A stretch of 64,000 nt of DNA from Solitalea agri. GTDB lineage: Bacteria > Bacteroidota > Bacteroidia > Sphingobacteriales > Sphingobacteriaceae. The notes under the pieces are model-generated. The model was given only the letters and a program-made list of their open reading frames with translations. It was not told the origin of the DNA and searched no databases. Location of the stretch: the NCBI RefSeq assembly GCF_023914155.1, contig NZ_JAMWYS010000009.1, forward strand, positions 1-64,000, written 5' to 3'. The position numbers were made by a program, and so were the translations under genes. Below, piece by piece: positions 52,520 to 61,900 of this stretch. Numbering within the stretch: the first letter of the stretch is position 1; each line of letters begins with the position of its first letter.

Positions 52520-53671
52520 ATGGCAACCGCTGAAGTAGTAAATAAATTAAAAGAATTACATAAGGATCATAATCCTTCAAACGACTTTTTACCATTATTA
52601 GGAACTGATCACGTTGAGTTTTACGTAGGTAACGCAAAACAAGCTGCGTACTTTTATCAGATAGCCTTTGGTTACAAACTGGTAGCTTATGCAGGTCCTG
52701 AAACCGGTGTTCGTGATAGAGCTTCATACGTTTTACAACAAGAAAAAATCCGTTTGGTATTAACCACTTCGTTTGATCCTAACAGCTATATTTCAGAACA
52801 TGTGCGTGTACATGGCGATGGCGTTAAAGTATTAGCCTTATGGGTTGATGATGCTGAAAAGTCATTCCAGGAGACTGTTAAACGTGGTGCTGAACCTGAA
52901 TTTGAAACCAAAACATTAACTGACGAATTCGGTGAAGTAAAAATGTCGGCCATCAAAACCTATGGCGAAACCATTCACACTTTTGTTGAGCGCAAAAACT
53001 ATAATGGTGCATTTTTACCTGGATTCGTAGCCGTTCAAAACCCTTCAGTTAAATCAACTCCGGTAGGATTAAAATACATTGACCACTGCGTTGGTAACGT
53101 AGGATGGGGTGAAATGAACAAATGGGTTAACTTCTACGAAGAGGTTTTAGGCTTTAAATTATTGATCACCTTTGATGATCATGATATCTCAACAGAGTAT
53201 ACTTCGTTAATGTCGAAAGTGGTTTCTAATGGTTCAGGATTCGTTAAATTCCCAATTAATGAGCCTGCAGAAGGTAAAAAGAAATCACAAATTGAAGAAT
53301 ACATCGATTATTACCATGGCGCAGGTGTTCAGCATTTAGCTTTGGCTACTGATGACATTATCCATACAGTTACTGAATTACGCAATCGTGGGGTTGAATT
53401 CTTAGTAGTTCCTGATACCTATTACGATAGTTTATTTGAGCGTGTAGGACATATTGACGAAGATATTCAAGCAATCAAAAACCTTAATATTTTAGTTGAC
53501 CGTGATGAAGAAGGTTATTTGTTGCAAATCTTTACTAAACCGGTAGAAGATCGTCCAACTGTATTCTACGAAATCATCCAACGTAAAGGAGCAACTTCTT
53601 TTGGTAAAGGAAACTTTAAAGCCTTATTTGAAGCTATTGAGCTGGAACAAGGTAAAAGAGGTAACTTATAA
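52520..53671 (+). CDS. hppD: 4-hydroxyphenylpyruvate dioxygenase
   Basis: The protein has 383 residues with two VOC-type domains. Iron ligands are His189 (YIDHCVGNV), His272 (GVQHLALATDDI) and Glu351 (FYEIIQRKG). It converts 4-hydroxyphenylpyruvate to homogentisate, the substrate of the HGD encoded just upstream. The 204-base gap to hmgA contains no obvious terminator, so the two may be co-transcribed. Confidence 0.96.
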   Translation: MATAEVVNKLKELHKDHNPSNDFLPLLGTDHVEFYVGNAKQAAYFYQIAFGYKLVAYAGPETGVRDRASYVLQQEKIRLVLTTSFDPNSYISEHVRVHGDGVKVLALWVDDAEKSFQETVKRGAEPEFETKTLTDEFGEVKMSAIKTYGETIHTFVERKNYNGAFLPGFVAVQNPSVKSTPVGLKYIDHCVGNVGWGEMNKWVNFYEEVLGFKLLITFDDHDISTEYTSLMSKVVSNGSGFVKFPINEPAEGKKKSQIEEYIDYYHGAGVQHLALATDDIIHTVTELRNRGVEFLVVPDTYYDSLFERVGHIDEDIQAIKNLNILVDRDEEGYLLQIFTKPVEDRPTVFYEIIQRKGATSFGKGNFKALFEAIELEQGKRGNL

Positions 53672-53706
53672 TTACGAACCTTTTATAATTTGTTTAGATA
53701 AACTTG

Positions 53707-53735
53707 GGCCGGATCATCCGGCCTTTGTTATTTAT
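53707..53735 (+). terminator. Terminator of hppD
   Basis: An 8-bp stem, ggccggat with atccggcc, then tttgttattt. A one-base nominal loop means the inner pairs open. Confidence 0.7.
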
Positions 53736-53742
53736 AAGACAA

Positions 53743-53773
53743 TAAAAAAGCGGACTTTGCTCATAAGTCCGCT
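53743..53773 (-). terminator. Terminator of the convergent gene at 53806-54726
   Basis: A 9-bp stem, agcggactt with aagtccgct, and a T run on the minus strand. Confidence 0.8.
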
Positions 53774-53805
53774 CCATTAATCGCTATAAAAACTCTAACA
53801 CTGAA

Positions 53806-54726
53806 TTACTTTTGAACTAAAACCGCTTGCTGGATATTTTTATCTAAAACAACTTCCTTGTTTATTCCATCTTTGGTTCTATAAATATGTTCACCATCCG
53901 AAAACAAGAACCATTGATCATAAAAACTAAACCAGGTAAATGTTTTATCAAGAATATTATTGAACATTATATTTTTGACACGAACCTTAGCATCGTACAT
54001 TAATATACTTCCACCAATCTTTCCCTTTTCATGCTTAAAGTACAGCATCTTATTGCTGTCGATCCAAACCAGTGAATTATATTTTTCAGGTGAACCGAAA
54101 TACTCATCATTTCTTCTTAAAGCCTTATCTACAATATTTAAATTCCTGGTAACCAAATCATAGACACACAAACGATATTCGCATAAAGATTGATCGTCAT
54201 AGTTAAAGGTGTGAATAAACGATAGCGTATTTCCATCATTTGAGACACTTAAATTGGTAAAATTTAAGCCATCCGGAATCTGAACTTGATCTTTCTTACC
54301 ATTAGCAAGACTTATTCGATACATTTTTTGGCCCGAAGAGTAACGATTCCCTGGATTAGCATCCGGATTATCATTAAGTGACACTGCATAAACATACTTG
54401 TCACTTACCACCAATTCTGAAACATTATAGATTTTATCGGCTAGCACAGAACTCTGCTGTCGGTCAAAATTATAACTGAAAATAGCAGCTCCATTTGTCC
54501 AGTAAATTTCACCTGTTGGAGACGAAGCCCATCGGGTTAATGCTGGATGCGCTGTGTCTTTAATAAAATCAAGCGGGCAATAGCTTCGCTGAACAGCTCC
54601 TAAACTATACTTGCCAAATACTTCAAAATTTCCAGAACTGGCTGTATAATTTTCTTTAAATAAAATTCGTTGACCATACACCGACTGTTGTATGAGCAAA
54701 AGCGTCAAAATTAGATAACGTTTCAT
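53806..54726 (-). CDS. Secreted beta-propeller-like protein, unknown function
   Basis: The protein has 306 residues with a signal peptide (LLLIQQSVYGQ). Repeated strand units such as LSVSNDGNTLSFIHTFNYDD and WIDSNKMLYFKHEKGKIGGS resemble TolB/WD40-like propellers. No catalytic motif or close family was recognised. It is a monocistronic gene with its own terminator. Confidence 0.65.
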   Translation of the reverse strand: MKRYLILTLLLIQQSVYGQRILFKENYTASSGNFEVFGKYSLGAVQRSYCPLDFIKDTAHPALTRWASSPTGEIYWTNGAAIFSYNFDRQQSSVLADKIYNVSELVVSDKYVYAVSLNDNPDANPGNRYSSGQKMYRISLANGKKDQVQIPDGLNFTNLSVSNDGNTLSFIHTFNYDDQSLCEYRLCVYDLVTRNLNIVDKALRRNDEYFGSPEKYNSLVWIDSNKMLYFKHEKGKIGGSILMYDAKVRVKNIMFNNILDKTFTWFSFYDQWFLFSDGEHIYRTKDGINKEVVLDKNIQQAVLVQK

Positions 54727-55164
54727 AGATCCCTTGATTAGAAAGCAATAAATATTTAGTTATTTATCTCTTAACGATTAGGGCTGCAGTTGATTGATTG
54801 TTGCAATAGATGTAAAAAAATTCCCCGTTTTTTTTTATAACAACCCGAATCTGTGGAACTAAATCCACAAACCATGCCCAACTGGATAAATATAACTTTC
54901 GATCTTATCAATAACCCGTATTTTAGTTATCCAAACATCTATATATCGCGTTAAATAGCAGATAATTAACTATTTAAAAAAAATAATCAACTTAATTATT
55001 CCAATAAATAATAAAAAAAAACTATTGGTTTTATATTTAAAGTATATGTATACAATAATGGTCAATCTGTAGGAATATTCATACTGAAAGAATATGATTT
55101 GACATTTATTATATGTAATATTCGCAGAAGTGGCTAGAAAACACATTAACAACAATCTCACACA
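54727..55164. other. AT-rich divergent intergenic region with no gene
   Basis: About 440 bases between divergent genes, with long A and T runs. No RNA gene, strong hairpin or coding signal was seen. It presumably holds both promoters. Confidence 0.5.
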
Positions 55165-55809
55165 ATGGACGAAGTAAAGCTTCAGGGGCATTATCAGCTT
55201 CCTATATTATTTGATCTTTTAGCAACTTTTCTTTTTGCATTTTCAGGTTCTGTGAAAGCAATTGAGAAAAACTATGATTTCATTGGCGTTTTTGTTTTGG
55301 CTATGGTTACCAGTACCGGTGGATCATTGATCAGAGACATATTGCTCCAAAATGGCCCTCCTGCGGTATTACTCGATTATCGATATATTTTAATGGTTTT
55401 GCTTGCCGGACTGGCAGGTATTTACTTTTATAACCTTAACAATAAAATGGAAAGCACCATTAAAACAGTTGATGCTATTTCACTTGGAATGTATGCTGTT
55501 TTTGGCACTCAAAAAGCCATTGCCTTAGAACTGGGCATTTTCGCAGCATTTATAATTGGATTCATTAATGCCATTGGAGGTGGGTTGATCAGAGATGTTC
55601 TTACGAAAGAAGAATCGAAATTATTCAAACCAGGACATTTGTATTCTGTAGCCTCAATTGCGGCAATTATCACCTTTTTAATTTTAGGAGCTGGATTTAA
55701 ACTTAATGCTCAAATAGCGGCCCTATTTGCCATTGGAGTATCATTTATTCTGAGGTTTTCAGCTTTAAAATTCAATTGGATGACGAAAGCGATTAAGAAA
55801 CGAATGTAA
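55165..55809 (+). CDS. Trimeric intracellular cation channel family protein (YicG/UPF0126)
   Basis: The protein has 214 residues with seven membrane helices in two repeats. Each repeat carries the family signature of glycines followed by RD: STGGSLIRDILLQ (about 50-62) and AIGGGLIRDVLTKE (about 132-145). Prokaryotic TRIC homologues conduct K+ or Na+ as trimers. Some relatives are annotated as glycine transporters. It is probably monocistronic. Confidence 0.92.
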   Translation: MDEVKLQGHYQLPILFDLLATFLFAFSGSVKAIEKNYDFIGVFVLAMVTSTGGSLIRDILLQNGPPAVLLDYRYILMVLLAGLAGIYFYNLNNKMESTIKTVDAISLGMYAVFGTQKAIALELGIFAAFIIGFINAIGGGLIRDVLTKEESKLFKPGHLYSVASIAAIITFLILGAGFKLNAQIAALFAIGVSFILRFSALKFNWMTKAIKKRM

Positions 55810-55953
55810 AAAAACAATTACAGAAACCTTTTACAGTCAATTTATCCCAACGAAACTCACTCCATATTAATTTATTGGTTAACTTTCCTTCATTCATCTA
55901 TTGAAAAGTAGAATGCATCTAAGCGTTAGTTTTAATTAATAAAGTTAAATCCG

Positions 55954-55970
55954 TTGATTTAATTAATCAA
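55954..55970. promoter_or_regulatory. Dyad TTGATTTAATTAATCAA, possible GntR operator
   Basis: A nearly symmetric 17-base AT-rich dyad 20 bases before the regulator start, with a related TTAATTAAT word at about 55932. Autoregulation is an inference. Confidence 0.35.
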
Positions 55971-55989
55971 TTGCCCTTGTTATTGAAAA

Positions 55990-56670
55990 ATGAAGGAGCG
56001 TACAAAAAAGATTTCAGCTAAAACTCTTTCTATGAAGGTAGCTGATAAAATAAGAAATGAGATAATTTTCGGCAACTACAAAGAAGGAGAGCGTATAATT
56101 GAACAAAATCTTTCGGAAGAATATGGCGTTAGCCGTATTCCGATTAGAGAAGCCATTCGGTTATTGGAGTCAGAAGGTTTTTTAGAAATCTCACCTTATA
56201 AAGGATCCATTGTCCGGGAAATTACTCCTCAATCTTTTAAAGAAACCTATATAATGCGAATAAGCATTGTGCCTACATTGCTGGAGTATGCATTGCCTAA
56301 TTACAATTCCTCAACGATTAAACAAGCTGAAGAGTTAATTGATAAAACAATTAATAACCTTTCTAATACTTCGTTTTTGCATTTTGTTGTTAAAATACAA
56401 GATATAATGTATGGTCCTTGTAAAATGCCTTATCTCTTACACATTGCCGAATTGGTATTAAAACGCCATTTAATGGTTTTGAATATTTATTTCAATAGTC
56501 TTCCCCATAATAATTCTACACTTGATGGCTACCGTAATTTTTTTGAGATCTGTAAAACAAAGCAATATGACAAAGCCATTGATTACTGGACAGAAACAGT
56601 TAAAAATCAATACCAACTCATTAATACCGAGTTTACCAGGTGGTATAACTCCAAAGGAAATCCCTTTTAA
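55990..56670 (+). CDS. GntR family transcriptional regulator (FCD-like)
   Basis: The protein has 226 residues. The N-terminal winged helix covers about 10-80 (VADKIRNEIIFGNYKEGERI; SRIPIREAIRLLESEGFL is the recognition part). The C-terminal helical domain is FCD-like but diverged, and the usual metal-binding histidines are not obvious. The effector is unknown. It sits alone, between the TRIC gene and an outer-membrane protein gene. Confidence 0.85.
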   Translation: MKERTKKISAKTLSMKVADKIRNEIIFGNYKEGERIIEQNLSEEYGVSRIPIREAIRLLESEGFLEISPYKGSIVREITPQSFKETYIMRISIVPTLLEYALPNYNSSTIKQAEELIDKTINNLSNTSFLHFVVKIQDIMYGPCKMPYLLHIAELVLKRHLMVLNIYFNSLPHNNSTLDGYRNFFEICKTKQYDKAIDYWTETVKNQYQLINTEFTRWYNSKGNPF

Positions 56671-56814
56671 TTCCCATTAGTAAATCTGCAACAACTTCTA
56701 GTTAAACATTTTTATTAGAGACACAATTTCTGTGAGATATGTGCGTAATAACATATATTGTGGATTATTTGATGGACAATGCTTTTTATGGAATGCCAGT
56801 TTGCTTTTTATTTA

Positions 56815-58677
56815 ATGGAGATAAAAAAGTTTAAAGGTATTGTCTGTGGAATTTTCTTTTGTTTTTTGGTCTGCCTATCAGTGTCTTCATCTGCAAAGTT
56901 ATTTCAAGTTCCACCTGATTCTGCAGCAAAAAAAAAGTCGTTTACCATCGACTCTATATGGCGGAAACTATATATCGATTCTTTAACACACCGATTTATT
57001 AGCAGGAACAAAAAATCAGAAGCTAATCTACAGTTGCAGAGTATTAAAGAATATGTAAAATATGAAGGCAAGGTCATCAAATCAATTGATCTGGTTCAGG
57101 CACGTATCTTTAACTTTTCACCACCCATAAGCCCCAATGAACCTCCTTCGCTTAAACAAAGGCTTAGCGAATGGCACACCAGCACCCGATCGTCAGTAAT
57201 TAAACAATCATTATTCTTTAAAGAAAATGAAAAGCTAAGCTCATACATCCTTGCCGATAACGCAAGATACTTGCGTAGTTTACCCTTTTTACATGATGCA
57301 AGAATATATATAGCTCCCTGTGGCACCAATAATGATTCGGTTGAAGTTACTATCCTTACTCAAGACGTATTTGCCCCGGGTATAGCCATCTATCCTGTTT
57401 CACATCTATCAGGTATTAAAACTAAATTTTACAATACCAATATAAACGGCCAGGGACAAGCCATTGATGCAGGTATTGAAATTAATAGCGGACGCTCGCC
57501 CTTGATTGGCACCTCCATTTCATATACCAAATACAACTTATTTGGAACCTTTGTGGATGTAAATACAGGCTATTCGCAACTAAATACCCAAGGAACAATT
57601 GACACCGGGGTTTACGAAGGTTCTTTCTTTATAAAACTCACTCGGCCTTTGTATTCATCATACAGTCATTTTGCCGGAGGATTGACATTTCAATACAATA
57701 AATCGCTTAACGTAGATAATGAGCCTGACTCTATTTTTCGCGCCTACCATTACAGGCTTTTTGATGTATGGACAGCCTATGCCTTCAATTTTAAGCGGTT
57801 CAACAATAGAGGAAGTGAAAACCGAAGCAGAAGAGCCATTTCGTTTCGATACTACAATCAAAAACTAATTCAACGCCCAACCCAATCTCAATTTATTGAT
57901 GACCCGAATTATAATAACTGGCAATATAGCTTAGGCCAGTTCATCGCGTTTAGACAAGAGATTTACAATACCCGTTACCTCTTAGGCTTTGGTAGAATGG
58001 AAGATATTCCAACTGGTTATTATGCAACATTTGCGGTAGGTAGCGATCATCGTTTGAATAAGAACAGAATATATACAGGAGCTGAATATGAACGACAGAA
58101 ATCATTAGGAAGAGGCTTTTCATCAGCATATATAGGCTTGGGAGGATTTATCGACAGCCAATTAGAAGATATTATACTTAGTTTAAAGGGTTCGTTCTAT
58201 AGCAGACTTCTTATCTATAAAAAACTACGGCTTAGGCATTTGATCGAATTGGGATATATTAATTGTTATAACCCTGTTCTATATAAACCGGTAAACATAA
58301 ATGATGGTTTCGGATTAACGGGTTATGAGGACAATTCGTTAAACGGTTATCAGCGTTTTAATATAAAAAGCGAATTAGTGCTTTATAATTTGTTTGAAAT
58401 ACTTGGATTCAGGTTCAATACTTTTACCTCATTGCAATTCTCGCAACTTGGTGACACCCATGACTTCATTTTTGGAAAACACCTTTACACAGGTATTGGA
58501 GCTGGATTTAGAGTTAGAAATGAAAGTTTAGTGTTTAATACTGTAAAATTTGGTGGCTACTATTATCCTGGAGCACCCCAAACTGCCGACAAATTTGTTT
58601 TTGAGGCCAAGGCGGTTATTGATCTTCGATTCAATGTAAGCCCTATTAAGTCTCCGTCATTTGTTTTGTACAAATAG
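56815..58677 (+). CDS. Outer-membrane beta-barrel protein with N-terminal POTRA-like domain
   Basis: The protein has 620 residues from the ATG at 56815 (MEIKKFKGIVCGIFF). The frame opens at 56779, but only the internal start gives a signal peptide. Residues about 80-190 have POTRA-like features (YVKYEGKVIKSIDLVQARIF; LPFLHDARIYIAP). The remainder is rich in alternating barrel strands with Tyr/Phe. It resembles BamA/TamA-type surface antigens, but its role is unknown. Its stop is 9 bases from the stop of the convergent patatin-barrel gene. Confidence 0.72.
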   Translation: MEIKKFKGIVCGIFFCFLVCLSVSSSAKLFQVPPDSAAKKKSFTIDSIWRKLYIDSLTHRFISRNKKSEANLQLQSIKEYVKYEGKVIKSIDLVQARIFNFSPPISPNEPPSLKQRLSEWHTSTRSSVIKQSLFFKENEKLSSYILADNARYLRSLPFLHDARIYIAPCGTNNDSVEVTILTQDVFAPGIAIYPVSHLSGIKTKFYNTNINGQGQAIDAGIEINSGRSPLIGTSISYTKYNLFGTFVDVNTGYSQLNTQGTIDTGVYEGSFFIKLTRPLYSSYSHFAGGLTFQYNKSLNVDNEPDSIFRAYHYRLFDVWTAYAFNFKRFNNRGSENRSRRAISFRYYNQKLIQRPTQSQFIDDPNYNNWQYSLGQFIAFRQEIYNTRYLLGFGRMEDIPTGYYATFAVGSDHRLNKNRIYTGAEYERQKSLGRGFSSAYIGLGGFIDSQLEDIILSLKGSFYSRLLIYKKLRLRHLIELGYINCYNPVLYKPVNINDGFGLTGYEDNSLNGYQRFNIKSELVLYNLFEILGFRFNTFTSLQFSQLGDTHDFIFGKHLYTGIGAGFRVRNESLVFNTVKFGGYYYPGAPQTADKFVFEAKAVIDLRFNVSPIKSPSFVLYK

Positions 58678-58686
58678 TTTTAAGCC

Positions 58687-60951
58687 TTAAAAATGAAAAC
58701 CTAAATTAACTGAAACACTTGCACCTCCTTTCTGATCACATCGCATTACCACTAATTCTAAAGGGCCAAAAGCTGATTTCATCCCCAAGGCCACACCATA
58801 TCCGCTTAACCAGTTGCCATTGGTAAGATCATCTAAAAAAGTACCATTAAAATTATAATAACCCACATTAAATTTACCTGTTAAAAACACATTCTTATAT
58901 ATTTCATATTGATACCCAATCAAGCCCGTTACGATACTGGAGGTGGTAACATTGGCTTCACGCAAACCTATAAAAGTCACCTGATTTCGAAGAAAGTCAG
59001 TTGCTCCACCAATAATATATTGATTGAGAAATGCCTGCTTCTGATCGAAATTAATACCCGATTGTGCCTGCCAGATTAAGGTTGAGCGAGTTTTAATTGG
59101 CCTGAAATATGAAAAACTTAAACTACCTTTTGTATAAGGTTTAAATGTTACACCTAATGAGTCGAGATTGCCGATCTGATTACCATCCTGATCAAAATAA
59201 TCCAAGGCAGGATCCTGACCATAAATTAAACCAAAACTGGCTGTAAGTTCCATTCCACGTGTAGGAAACTGTTTTCGATCAAGAGTATTTATATTACAAT
59301 AGAAATAAGTATCCCAATTGTAGTTCCAACCTGAAAATTCATTTCCTTCTGAAATCTTAGGGTTTATATGGGTAATTTCATAGCTATGCCCTATGCCAAT
59401 ACCAAAAGAAGGTGTAATGGCATATTGGAGCCTGGCATCAATAGCACCGAAGCTATAACGATAGAGAGAGGTTTGTTTAAAATCATCATAAAGCGGTAAA
59501 TCATAATTAAGATTTTTTAAACTAAAATTAAACCCCCAATTTCTGCTCTCCCCCAGGTATTTAAAATATTCAGCTCTGAATTTCAGATCGTTACCAACAT
59601 TAGCGGTGAATAATGAGCGTGAGTTTTTAATCAGAAAATTTCGGGAAGTTATATTCACAATTGCTGCGATATCGCTAAAGCTGCTGTAGTGCAACCCCAT
59701 CTTAATAGTTGTTTGTGGACTTTCCTTAGCGTGTAAAGTCATTTGAATTTTATTACCTTCAATCCTTTCAAAATCATACGTTATACTTTGATAGTTTCGG
59801 GTACCAAAAACACGCCTGACAGCTTCGGCTATTTGATCGGCCGTATAATACCCCCCGGTTTTCAATTCAAGTTTACCTATCACAAAACTCGGAGAAGTTA
59901 CTCGCAAGCCATTTACTATAATTTTATCAATCCTGATCTTATAATTTAACAGTGCAGTATCTTTCTCAACTTTTTCAACCGGATAAAAAGGCCTCAACGA
60001 GTCGGCAAGATGTTTAAGCGCTGGATAATATTTCTTAGCGGCATCCTCGCCACGTTTCATAATCGAATCAGCATCATCAAAGGAAGCAGCACTATATCCT
60101 TCAATATTAGGTTCTATAAACAAATTACACTCCTTTATCTGTAACACAAAATCTTCAGCCTCCCGATAAGAACCTACCTGATATAAAACATCTAATGCAG
60201 AACTTAGTTTATCTTTTGATTGCAACCCCTGCCCAACATTTACTCCTATAACATAATCGGCCCCCATTTCCTTAACATTTTGTACCGGAAAATTCCGAAC
60301 CACTCCCCCATCAATCAACCTCATACCTTCATATTCAACCGTGGTGAAAACAGTAGGAATTGCCATACTTGCCCTTACCGCATTAATTATATTCCCTTTA
60401 TCGAGCACCACCATTTTACCGGTTGCAACATCAGTAGCAATGCATTTAAATGGAATTTTAAGCTTCGAAAAATCCTGAACGTCATGAATAGGCAGAAATA
60501 ACTTAGCAAAGGTTAACCACAACTCCTGAGCCTCCAAAACTCCCGAAGAAATTTTCACTTTCCCTTTTACCAATGGCAATTCAATTGCATACCTGTCAAA
60601 CTCCGATTTCTCTTCATAAACAATACTTTGCAAATTAGGTTGGTTAGTTAATAATTGATCCCAGGATGTAGCTTTAGCAATCACTTCAATTTCCTTACCC
60701 GAATATCCTGCCGCATACAAAGCACCCATTATGGCCCCCATACTGGTTCCGGTTATATAATCAATTTTTAAGCCCGCACTATCAATTGCCTTTAAAATCC
60801 CAATATGAGCAAGTCCTTTAGCACCTCCACCGCTTAACACTAAACCTACCTTTGGTCGTTGCTGCCCATAAGCAATTTGCAGGCAAACAATCATGCTGAG
60901 TAATAAAAAACCATATTTAAGAATTTGGTTAGTGTATATTGATTTGTGCAT
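58687..60951 (-). CDS. Patatin-like phospholipase with POTRA and outer-membrane barrel (PlpD type)
   Basis: The protein has 754 residues. The signal peptide ends at AYGQ. The patatin domain covers about 30-310: oxyanion loop LSGGGAKGLAHIG, catalytic Ser in GTSMG (about 69), catalytic Asp in LIDGGVVRN (about 214). A POTRA domain at about 345-420 (IDKIIVNGLRVTSPSFVIGK) and a C-terminal BamA-like barrel ending VSVNLGFHF follow. This is the type Vd secretion layout of Pseudomonas PlpD. In Bacteroidota such proteins stay cell-surface associated. It probably acts on phospholipids. Confidence 0.92.
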   Translation of the reverse strand: MHKSIYTNQILKYGFLLLSMIVCLQIAYGQQRPKVGLVLSGGGAKGLAHIGILKAIDSAGLKIDYITGTSMGAIMGALYAAGYSGKEIEVIAKATSWDQLLTNQPNLQSIVYEEKSEFDRYAIELPLVKGKVKISSGVLEAQELWLTFAKLFLPIHDVQDFSKLKIPFKCIATDVATGKMVVLDKGNIINAVRASMAIPTVFTTVEYEGMRLIDGGVVRNFPVQNVKEMGADYVIGVNVGQGLQSKDKLSSALDVLYQVGSYREAEDFVLQIKECNLFIEPNIEGYSAASFDDADSIMKRGEDAAKKYYPALKHLADSLRPFYPVEKVEKDTALLNYKIRIDKIIVNGLRVTSPSFVIGKLELKTGGYYTADQIAEAVRRVFGTRNYQSITYDFERIEGNKIQMTLHAKESPQTTIKMGLHYSSFSDIAAIVNITSRNFLIKNSRSLFTANVGNDLKFRAEYFKYLGESRNWGFNFSLKNLNYDLPLYDDFKQTSLYRYSFGAIDARLQYAITPSFGIGIGHSYEITHINPKISEGNEFSGWNYNWDTYFYCNINTLDRKQFPTRGMELTASFGLIYGQDPALDYFDQDGNQIGNLDSLGVTFKPYTKGSLSFSYFRPIKTRSTLIWQAQSGINFDQKQAFLNQYIIGGATDFLRNQVTFIGLREANVTTSSIVTGLIGYQYEIYKNVFLTGKFNVGYYNFNGTFLDDLTNGNWLSGYGVALGMKSAFGPLELVVMRCDQKGGASVSVNLGFHF

Positions 60952-61261
60952 ACATTGAGATTAACTATTAATCAAATGAATACCATCTAAACATAAATAT
61001 TTAAATAAGGTTTATTGTTAGTTAAATTTAATTCTCAAAAAGAAACAGAACAAATACAATCACTTTATTCTATCTTTTGGGATTGAAAAACATAAAACAT
61101 TTTTACCTTATTATTCGCTATTGAATTCAAAAAACCGAGCCAATTATCATTGTAGAATTTAATAAATACTTTTTTTAAAAAAAGATTTTGGTTTAACAGT
61201 GTTAGCAAAATTTGTATTATTACGCTCAAATTTTTTACTAAAAACAGAAGGATCGTAAAAC
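60952..61261. other. AT-rich divergent intergenic region
   Basis: About 310 bases between the patatin gene and purN. No gene or RNA was seen. A run tttttttaaaaaaaga near 61170 could form a weak hairpin. No exact TAnnTTTG box was found for purN. Confidence 0.5.
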
Positions 61262-61837
61262 GTGAAGAGAATTGCCATATTTGCCTCGGGATCAGGATCA
61301 AACGCACAGAAGATAATTGAACATTTTCAGAAGAATAAGGAAATGGAAGTGTCGATTGTTCTTTCCAATCGGCCGGATTCATATGTTCTGCAAAGGGCTG
61401 ACAATTTTGAAATACCTACACACGTTTTTGACAGAGACGAGTTCTACCAAACAGACGACACCATTAAACTTCTTCAAAGTTTAAATATCGACCTTATAGT
61501 ACTGGCAGGCTTTCTGTGGCTGGTTCCTGGAAATTTAATTAAAGCATTTCCAAATAAGATCATCAACATTCACCCAGCTTTGTTACCTAAGTTTGGAGGA
61601 AAAGGAATGTATGGAAATCGTGTACACAAAGCCGTATTGGAAGCAGGAGAACAGGAGTCTGGAATCACCATCCATTATGTAAACGAACATTTTGATGAGG
61701 GTGAAATCATTCATCAATCGAAGTATAAAATTGAACCAAACGACGATGTTGATATGATTGCTTACAAGGGTCAGCAACTCGAGCATCAGCATTATCCAAA
61801 AGTAATTGAAAACCTTCTGAAAAAAATATCGAAATAA
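61262..61837 (+). CDS. purN: Phosphoribosylglycinamide formyltransferase
   Basis: The protein has 191 residues from a GTG start at 61262 (MKRIAIFASGSGSNAQKIIE). The glycine-rich nucleotide loop GSGSNAQ is present. The catalytic Asn-His-Asp are in KIINIHPALLPKFGGKG (Asn and His at about 100-102) and NEHFDEGEII (Asp at about 140). It transfers formyl from 10-formyl-tetrahydrofolate in purine synthesis. purH, another purine gene, follows on the same strand. Confidence 0.95.
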   Translation: MKRIAIFASGSGSNAQKIIEHFQKNKEMEVSIVLSNRPDSYVLQRADNFEIPTHVFDRDEFYQTDDTIKLLQSLNIDLIVLAGFLWLVPGNLIKAFPNKIINIHPALLPKFGGKGMYGNRVHKAVLEAGEQESGITIHYVNEHFDEGEIIHQSKYKIEPNDDVDMIAYKGQQLEHQHYPKVIENLLKKISK

Positions 61838-61872
61838 TTAGAAAACAGCTGATTAAAGCAGAATATTTTTTC

Positions 61873-61880
61873 TAATTTTG
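61873..61880 (+). promoter_or_regulatory. -7 box (TAATTTTG) of purH
   Basis: An exact TAnnTTTG match 20 bases before the purH ATG. It suggests purH also has its own transcript. No clear -33 box. Confidence 0.55.
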
Positions 61881-61900
61881 CGCCTTGATTTTTTTTAAAG

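Noticed and set aside
52320-52727. A 135-codon minus-strand frame overlapping the start of hppD
   Set aside because: It is antisense to the well-supported hppD gene and has no recognisable family. The part outside hppD lacks a promoter.
54970-55191. A 73-codon minus-strand frame in the AT-rich gap
   Set aside because: It is low-complexity and Lys/Phe/Ile-rich, typical of chance frames in AT-rich DNA, and it overlaps the TRIC gene start.
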